Positions 33,425 through 38,770 of a stretch of DNA of 38,770 nt are shown piece after piece. Below the pieces are notes generated by a model. It was not told the origin of the DNA. It was given only the letters and a program-made list of their open reading frames with translations, and made no database searches. Made by a program: the position numbers and the translations under genes. Origin of the DNA: CAYOLL01 sp964404765 [NCBI: uncultured Gemmatimonadota bacterium] (lineage in GTDB: Bacteria > 4572-55); assembly GCA_964404765.1 (NCBI GenBank), contig CAYOLL010000027.1, positions 11,544-50,313 on the forward strand, given 5' to 3'. Positions within the stretch are counted from its first letter, which is position 1. The number at the start of each line of letters is the position of its first letter.

Positions 33425-33482
33425 AGCACAGATTAGCAATCTGTGCTTTGTGGGGACAGGCACAGATTGCTAATCTGTGCTA
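33425..33482. repeat. Inverted repeat, 23-bp arms
   Basis: TAGCACAGATTAGCAATCTGTGC and its complement, GCACAGATTGCTAATCTGTGCTA, flank a GC-rich loop. Each arm is itself partly palindromic (CACAGATT/AATCTGTG). It is an intergenic dispersed-type repeat with no T-run. Confidence 0.7.
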
Positions 33483-33579
33483 CAACAGCCGGCCTCATCC
33501 CCAAAAACATTTTCTTAAATGCTATATTACTATTGAGTTCACTTTAAAATTAAAAAGCTATTTAACCACGAAATACTCA

Positions 33580-35844
33580 CTATAAACTAATGTTCAATCC
33601 AACCAGAATATTAAGCCCGGGTTGCAAAATTTTGGCATTATAGCGAGTGCCGTCTGCATCGCGCGGGCCGGGGTTAAAATATTCCGTGTCGAAAACATTG
33701 TCGGCTTTGAGCGTTAATTCCAGGCCGCGGCCCATTTTGTAGCGGGCGAAGAAGCCGAGGATGGCATAGCCGTCCACTTCCGGCACGATCGGCAGTTCTT
33801 CCGGGTTGCGCCATTGATTGACGGTTTTCTTTTTGGCGACAAAATTGACTTTGGGATGCACGGTCAGCTTGTTTTCCAGCAATCGTCCGGTCAGGCTCAG
33901 CGTGGCTTTAAGCGGGGCAATATCACCGATCAGTTTGCAATCCAAATCTTCGCCGCCAACCTCCTCTTCGGCCAGGCAACGCGGGTCATCCTCATCATTA
34001 TAATTAAATGCGCCGGACAGGTTGGCATCCAATTTCAGATTGGGGCGCAGGCCGATTTGCAAACTGCTTTCATAACCGTAAACCGTGGCTTTGCTGCGAT
34101 TGACAAAAATTGTCCAGGCCGGGTTATCCGGATGTTCCACGCCGGCAATGCCGTCTTTGATAAAGGACATGTAGCCTGTGGCGCTGAGCGTCGCTTTTTC
34201 GCTAAGTCGGTACGCGCCGCCTAACTCCAGTGCAGTCAGCTTTTCCGGTTCCAGATTGGGCGACGGTTCAGGCCGTTCGGGCGTGGTAGCAAACTTGTTC
34301 CAGTCCGGCGGCTCCTGAAAAGCCTGCGCAAATTGAAAACGCATGTCCAGCTTTTCGGTGGCGTGATAAAGCAGCGCCGCGCGCGGTACAACAATCCCGT
34401 AACCATCGTTATTCTCGTCGCGAGACATGTCGTAGCGTAAACCGCCGGTAAAAATCAGTTGATCCGCCAGCAACGGGTAGGTCAACTGGCCGTAAGTCGC
34501 CAGATTGCGCTTTTGATGGCGGGGCTGCTGCGCATCGGCCTGACGGCTGGGATATTCCTCAAAGCTGCTTTCGTAGTCTTCCTGTGTGTCGGTATAGGAA
34601 ACGCGCGAGCCAAGTACGACGCTGCCCTTGTCGCCTACCGGAATGTCAATCTTTTCCTCCAGGCTTAAGTCCGAGGCGTATAATTCGTAATAAGTTACCC
34701 GGCCAAAGCCACGCAAAATCTTCCCGTCAATTGTCACTTCCTGCAACGTCAGCTTATACGTCGTCGGATCGTTAAAAACAATATCCGGGTTGGTTGCATT
34801 GGGGCGGGACAGGAAGCGCTGAGAGACCTCGCCCGAATTCAGCAAGCGGTGCATCCGGTATTGCAAATTAGTCGAAAAGTCGTACTTGCCCAGCAATTTG
34901 CCTTTGTGCGATAGGCCGACCGCGTTGTTGCGCTCGAACCAGGCGGTATGTTCGCCGCGCCGGCGCTGCGGCAAATACCAGTAGGATTCATACTCATGCT
35001 TGGTCCAATCCAGATAGCTCAGCTTGAAGTCGCCGAAGTTTATATTGCCGTGCAAGCCCCAGTCATAATACGCCGGATTATCGTCCACGTCCACCACCAC
35101 TTCTTCATTGCCGATGATCAACTGCGGACGATCCAATTTGGCCCGGTATTCGGCGGAAAAGTTGTTTGGCCAGGCCAGCTTGGCAAAGTCCCAATCATGC
35201 AATTGGTCGGCATGAAAAAACTTGAAGGTGAAGTTGTAGCCCCACTTGTCAAAAGCTTGACCGGAAGCCAACTCCAGATTCTTGCTGCCATAGGTGCCGT
35301 AACCCTGGGTCATATTCAGCGGGCCTACGTCGGCGCTCTCTTTGGTGATGACGTTGATGATGCCGGAAAAGGCATTTGTGCCATACAAGGCCGAGGCCGG
35401 ACCATACAAGACTTCGATCTGTTTGATTTGGCTGACCGGATATTGCCGCGACAACCATACGTTCTGCTTCCAAATGTCGTTCTCCAATATGCCGTCATAC
35501 AGCAAAATAAACCGGTCGGAATTGGACGACCGTATGCCGCGCATGTAGATCGTGGAATAATCCACGCCGTAGCCCTTGTTAAAGTCGAAGCCGGGCAGGT
35601 CGTGCAAAATTTCCTCCAGATGATGATAGCCGCGGTCGCGGATCATCTGCTCGGTAATGACGACGAGCGTGGCCGGGGCGTCGCCGGCTTTTTGGGCGCG
35701 CTTACTGGCCGTTATGACAATAATTTCTTCCACATCCTCCAGCAGGCTTTCTAAGGAGCCATCGTCCGCCCATATCGCGGCGGGTGTTACCAGCGCCAGC
35801 AGAATTAAGCTAATCAATCCGTAATAGCGTTTCTGCGTAAACAT
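33580..35844 (-). CDS. TonB-dependent outer-membrane receptor
   Basis: 754 residues. The signal peptide (MFTQKRYYGLISLILLALV, ending near AIWA at 25) is followed by a short region with EEIIVITASKRAQ that includes the likely TonB box (IIVITASK). The plug domain (about 50-165) shows TLVVITEQMIRDRGYHHLEE, DLPGFDF, YMRGIRSSNSDRFILLYDG, IEVLYGPASALYGTNAFSG and INVITKES. The rest is a 22-strand-type barrel ending GLNILVGLNISL. It takes up a large substrate using TonB energy; the ligand (siderophore, cobalamin, carbohydrate) cannot be told. AGGAGG stands before the ATG. No SusD or TonB gene neighbours it. The overlapping frames on the other strand are shadows. Confidence 0.95.
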   Translation of the reverse strand: MFTQKRYYGLISLILLALVTPAAIWADDGSLESLLEDVEEIIVITASKRAQKAGDAPATLVVITEQMIRDRGYHHLEEILHDLPGFDFNKGYGVDYSTIYMRGIRSSNSDRFILLYDGILENDIWKQNVWLSRQYPVSQIKQIEVLYGPASALYGTNAFSGIINVITKESADVGPLNMTQGYGTYGSKNLELASGQAFDKWGYNFTFKFFHADQLHDWDFAKLAWPNNFSAEYRAKLDRPQLIIGNEEVVVDVDDNPAYYDWGLHGNINFGDFKLSYLDWTKHEYESYWYLPQRRRGEHTAWFERNNAVGLSHKGKLLGKYDFSTNLQYRMHRLLNSGEVSQRFLSRPNATNPDIVFNDPTTYKLTLQEVTIDGKILRGFGRVTYYELYASDLSLEEKIDIPVGDKGSVVLGSRVSYTDTQEDYESSFEEYPSRQADAQQPRHQKRNLATYGQLTYPLLADQLIFTGGLRYDMSRDENNDGYGIVVPRAALLYHATEKLDMRFQFAQAFQEPPDWNKFATTPERPEPSPNLEPEKLTALELGGAYRLSEKATLSATGYMSFIKDGIAGVEHPDNPAWTIFVNRSKATVYGYESSLQIGLRPNLKLDANLSGAFNYNDEDDPRCLAEEEVGGEDLDCKLIGDIAPLKATLSLTGRLLENKLTVHPKVNFVAKKKTVNQWRNPEELPIVPEVDGYAILGFFARYKMGRGLELTLKADNVFDTEYFNPGPRDADGTRYNAKILQPGLNILVGLNISL

Positions 35845-35909
35845 AAAAAAACCTCCTCAAAGAGAGTGAGAAATTGGATCGAAATATCTCATCTGACTTG
35901 AATTATTCA

Positions 35910-36046
35910 CCACGAAATGCACTAAATACACGAAAGAGTTTTAGTTTCAAGAGTTACGCACCCGAAGCGGGAAGGTTAAATTTTACGTTCGGATCGCTCG
36001 GATTTTAAAAATCCGTACTTTTCGTGTCTTTCGGGTATTTCGTGGG
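35910..36046. repeat. 137-bp foldback repeat (CCACGAAAT type)
   Basis: CCACGAAATGCACTAAATAC with ACGAAAG pairs with CTTTTCGTGTCTTTCGGG and ATTTCGTGG; the centre has GGATTTTAAAAATCC. A partial unit (AACCACGAAATACTCAC) occurs at 33563 beyond the receptor gene. CCACGAAATACACGAAA-type repeats are widespread in bacterial intergenic DNA. It lies between the GTPase and TonB receptor genes. Confidence 0.65.
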
Positions 36047-36057
36047 TAATTTATGAA

Positions 36058-37038
36058 TTAAAGATGCAGTTCGACGATATCTTTGTCCTGTAAAATGTAA
36101 CTGTGATCGACGCGTTGACCATCAAACACTGCCGTCCCCCAGACGCGGGCATAGTCAAGCTTTTCGGCAAAGTCCTGATGAACCATGGCGGCAAAATCCA
36201 ACAGATCGTTGCCCCGCTTTAATAAATAGGGTTTGCGATCCGCTTCATGACCGGGCGCTTTAGCGTAGACGCGCAAAAGACGGAGGGTGTCAAAAACAGC
36301 CTGACGCAAGGGCTCCGGCCCCTGACCCGACCGGATTGAACAGATAAAAACCGGCAGCTTTTGCTGATAAAATTCCTGAAAGATCGCCTGATTTTCGGCG
36401 GCGTTGGGAGCGTCCGATTTGTTGAGCAAAACAAGCGCGGGAATATAAGCATAGCGCGGATCGTCTGACTCGGCAGGCTTGTCCGGAACCGGTTTGATCT
36501 TGCCGTCTTCCAGCATTTGAAAGCACATTTCCAAATCGTCCAACAGGTTGTCGCTGCTGACATCGAGAATGATGAAGATCAAATCGCAGGCGCGGACCAG
36601 TGGCAGCAGCCAGCTTTCCAAATGCTCACGCGATAACGGCGGTAAATCAACCAGTTCAATGGGCGCATCCTCGTAATACATCATGGCTTGCTGTGGCTCG
36701 CGGGTTGTGAACGGATATTCGGCAGTCAGCGCCGTAGCGCTGGTCAACGCATTCAACAACGATGATTTTCCGGAGTTGGGCGGGCCAATCAGCGCCACAC
36801 AGCCGCCGCCCTGCTTCTCAATCCGATAGGCAAACGCCTTTTTACCTTTGCCGGACTCGACCTCCTGTTTAAGCTGGGACAGCTTTTTTTTGAGATCAGC
36901 CTGCATTTTTTCCGTGCCCTTGTGCTTGGGAATTTCGCGCATCATCTCTTGCAGGCATTCCAGCTTTTCTTCGGGCGTTACGGCGGCCTTAAAGTTGGCC
37001 TCGGCTTTCATGTATTGCTGAGTTAAATTGGCCGGCAA
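36058..37038 (-). CDS. DRG/OBG-like GTPase with TGS domain
   Basis: 326 residues if it starts at TTG 37038, which gives MPANLTQQYM, the form seen in relatives, and has AAAGGA 9 bases upstream; TTG 37047 would add three residues and leave no spacing. An N-terminal helical region (to about 65) includes PEEKLECLQEMMREIPKHKG. The GTPase domain has G1 GPPNSGKS (85-92), a switch TTREP and G4 NKSD. The usual G3 DxxG reads DLPP. The C-terminal TGS domain covers the last 60 residues (VWGTAVFDGQRVDHSYILQDKDIVELHL region). This is a DRG-related group of bacterial TGS GTPases of unsettled role, possibly ribosome-associated. Confidence 0.85.
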   Translation of the reverse strand: MPANLTQQYMKAEANFKAAVTPEEKLECLQEMMREIPKHKGTEKMQADLKKKLSQLKQEVESGKGKKAFAYRIEKQGGGCVALIGPPNSGKSSLLNALTSATALTAEYPFTTREPQQAMMYYEDAPIELVDLPPLSREHLESWLLPLVRACDLIFIILDVSSDNLLDDLEMCFQMLEDGKIKPVPDKPAESDDPRYAYIPALVLLNKSDAPNAAENQAIFQEFYQQKLPVFICSIRSGQGPEPLRQAVFDTLRLLRVYAKAPGHEADRKPYLLKRGNDLLDFAAMVHQDFAEKLDYARVWGTAVFDGQRVDHSYILQDKDIVELHL

Positions 37039-37047
37039 GGCTTGCAA

Positions 37048-37683
37048 TCCTTTATTGGAAGGCTATTAGGCGATAGATTCATTAAGTTAGGCACAGGGCA
37101 GGATTGTCACGCTGAAAGCATCTTTTTTCAAAATAATATGGTGCTTGATTCGAAAAGGATTCTTTCAGAATGACAGTTGGGTCGGCTTTCCTCAACTTAG
37201 TTAACGTAATGACATTGATTACTATACTACAGAGCGAATATCAAAACTGAAAAATTGAAGATAGTTTGCGCCAAAACCTAAGAATTTTAAATAGCGCATC
37301 TCATTATCAAGTAAGCTGTTATAAGACCTTTATATATACATTTTTTTGTCCAACCCGTTAACCGTTGTTGATAATACGGCTATGCCGTTGCTTTGTCAAC
37401 ACTTTTCAATCCATACAAAATGCGTATTTGGCCAAAAAATAGAACGCGGATTTGCGCGGCCAGGCTTTTTTGATTTTTTGCAGTAACAATCCGTATAGGT
37501 TCCATTTTATCTGTGTTCTAATCCGGTCAACTTCAGCTTGACTTTTATCGGCCACGTACGTACAATTGCCATACCCCCGACCGAAGAAATTTTTCATGTG
37601 GGCGATCCGGGAATAGCCATGTTCGGGGGCAAAATGTGCAAATCAATTTCGTAATATTAACCTTCTCAAGAAAAGTTATGATT
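37048..37683. other. 636-bp spacer between GTPase and aldo/keto reductase genes
   Basis: No convincing gene. It contains dispersed repeat copy B (37101-37220), then AT-rich DNA. A minus-strand open stretch at 37406-37642 (79 codons, with GRGYGNCTYVADKSQ and VDRIRTQIKWNLYG) reads like protein but has no ribosome site and no family I can name; it could be the remnant of a lost gene or insertion sequence. The promoter of the reductase must lie in the last 100 bp but is not clear. Confidence 0.5.
37101..37220. repeat. Dispersed hairpin repeat, copy B
   Basis: Close match in the same orientation to copy A at 18272-18382, with small substitutions and one short extra segment (GTTAACG). TGTCACGCTGAAAGCATC and GATTCTTTCAGAATGACA form the stem. 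Just outside, CATTAAGTTAGG (from about 37079) is inverted relative to CCTCAACTTAG, so the true unit may be a little longer. Confidence 0.75.
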
Positions 37684-38679
37684 ATGACAACAAATTCAAA
37701 ACTACGCCGCCTCGGTTCGAGTGATCTGCATATTTTCCCCATCATCTTTGGAGCGTGGGCAATTGGCGGTTGGTACTGGGGCGGCAGTGATGATGATTTG
37801 GCTGTCCGGGCAATTCATCAGGCGCTGGATATGGGCATCAATATGATCGATACCGCCCCGATGTATGGCTACGGTCACAGCGAGGAAATAGTCGGCCGGG
37901 CATTGCAAGGCCGCCGCGAGCAGGCGCTGATTGCCACCAAATGCGGGCTATGCTGGGATACGGCCGAGGGCGTCTTTTTCTTTGATGCCGAAAAAGACGG
38001 CAGCCGAAAAGTCTATCGCAATCTCAAAAAAACCGCTATTATGGCCGAATGTGAAGGCAGTTTGCGGCGATTAAAAACCGATGTAATCGATTTATACCAG
38101 TGCCATTGGCCGGACACATCCACCCCATTGGAAGAGACGCTGGAAGCGCTATTGCAGTTAAAAGCGCAGGGCAAAATCCGGGCGATAGGCGTCTGCAATT
38201 TCACCGTGGAAATGCTGCTGCAGGCCCAGAAATTAGCGCCAATTGCCAGTGAGCAAGCCAAGTACAACCTGCTGGAACGCAAGATCGAAAAAGGCATATT
38301 GACCTACTGTCGCAAGCACAAACTTGGCGTACTGGCTTATAGCCCGCTGGCGCAGGGCTTATTGACCGGGACGATGACACCGGAACGAATTCTGGCCAAT
38401 GACGATTGGCGGGCAGACAAAACCGCATTTTCGACCGTAAATCGTGCTCGTATTTTGACGGCGCTTGAAAAATTGCGTCCCATTGCCAATCATCATCACA
38501 CCGACTTTGCCCAAATCGCAATCAACTGGCTGCTGCACGAGCCCGGCGTAACTGCGGCCATCGCCGGCATTCGGACCCCGGTACAAGCGATTGAAAACGC
38601 GGCCGCAGCCACTTTTATGCTAAACACGGAAGAGCGCCAGACCATCCGCGAGGTATTGGATGTGCCGCTGATCGGTTAG
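37684..38679 (+). CDS. Aldo/keto reductase family oxidoreductase
   Basis: 331 residues from ATG 37684; the open frame begins further upstream (37636, 37678), but the fold normally starts with the KLRRLGSSDL strand and a purine run (AAGAAAAG) is spaced for this ATG. The catalytic tetrad is D56, Y61, K86 and H141, in NMIDTAPMYGYGHSE, ALIATKCG and DLYQCHWPD. The NADPH-binding C-terminal half includes AYSPLAQGLLTG and AAIAGIRTPVQAIEN. It resembles the YdhF/Tas-like bacterial group that reduces small carbonyls with NADPH; the actual substrate is unknown. Cytosolic. It stands alone between a repeat-rich spacer and the window end. Confidence 0.92.
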   Translation: MTTNSKLRRLGSSDLHIFPIIFGAWAIGGWYWGGSDDDLAVRAIHQALDMGINMIDTAPMYGYGHSEEIVGRALQGRREQALIATKCGLCWDTAEGVFFFDAEKDGSRKVYRNLKKTAIMAECEGSLRRLKTDVIDLYQCHWPDTSTPLEETLEALLQLKAQGKIRAIGVCNFTVEMLLQAQKLAPIASEQAKYNLLERKIEKGILTYCRKHKLGVLAYSPLAQGLLTGTMTPERILANDDWRADKTAFSTVNRARILTALEKLRPIANHHHTDFAQIAINWLLHEPGVTAAIAGIRTPVQAIENAAAATFMLNTEERQTIREVLDVPLIG

Positions 38680-38770
38680 ACCAAACCCTAAGGGTCTTCA
38701 ATGTCATTAAGGAATGTCGATAAAATAAGTTTGGGTTTTGGAATAAATGCGCCGGGTTGTGTGACCCTAA

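Noticed and set aside
34948-35754. 268-residue plus-strand frame inside the TonB receptor gene
   Set aside because: Shadow of the opposite strand; the receptor has signal peptide, plug and barrel motifs.
37406-37642. Possible insertion-sequence remnant on the minus strand
   Set aside because: Protein-like composition but no start signal, no transposase motif and no terminal repeats; kept only as a comment on the spacer.

Overview
The window looks like chromosome from a Gram-negative bacterium, probably an uncultured lineage of the FCB superphylum or its relatives (Calditrichota/KSB1-like). That placement is inference. It rests on a TonB-dependent receptor, a type IV pilin behind a sigma-54-type promoter, secreted proteins with repeated 'VGIGTDNP' units and a conserved C-terminal surface domain, a dockerin-like tail, several Uma2 genes and many small hairpin repeats. 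No rRNA, tRNA, CRISPR array or intact transposase gene was found.

Layout. 1-3000 (+): tail of a Uma2 gene, an AIM24/TIGR00266 protein, an M42 aminopeptidase and a ClpP. 3200-9150 (-): SAM hydroxide adenosyltransferase, two tandem Uma2 genes, glyQ, a radical SAM protein, a LOG-family protein and a type IV pilin. The second Uma2 gene carries a 218-bp MITE-like insertion. 9500-11530 (+): MoxR ATPase and DUF58 protein. 11750-17850 (-): two unknown membrane proteins, a BrnT/BrnA toxin-antitoxin pair, tyrS and a saccharopine dehydrogenase-family enzyme. 17850-18700: a repeat-rich spacer with a possible promoter. 18702-33298 (+): a seven-gene cluster, the most unusual part. 33580-37040 (-): TonB receptor and a DRG-like TGS GTPase. 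37684-38679 (+): aldo/keto reductase.

The 18.7-33.3 kb cluster holds two 1300-residue proteins with the domain order of animal soluble adenylyl cyclase (C1, C2, NTPase, TPR). Between them lie two paralogous secreted repeat proteins and a secreted dockerin-like protein. After the second cyclase come a degenerate SecA-like protein (motor second half plus C-terminal signature, without the catalytic residues) and a predicted outer-membrane/periplasmic protein. Most junctions are short with good ribosome sites, so co-transcription is likely. A reasonable but unproven reading is an intracellular cAMP-type sensor/ATPase module coupled to making or exporting surface proteins. The start of the SecA-like gene is partly duplicated just upstream of the second cyclase, which suggests the cluster grew by duplication or insertion.

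Small mobile or repeat DNA is plentiful. Two foldback elements have clear target-site duplications (4627-4844 with 5 bp; 11539-11651 with 8 bp). A roughly 115-bp hairpin repeat occurs twice (18272 and 37101), and several other palindromic units sit between genes.
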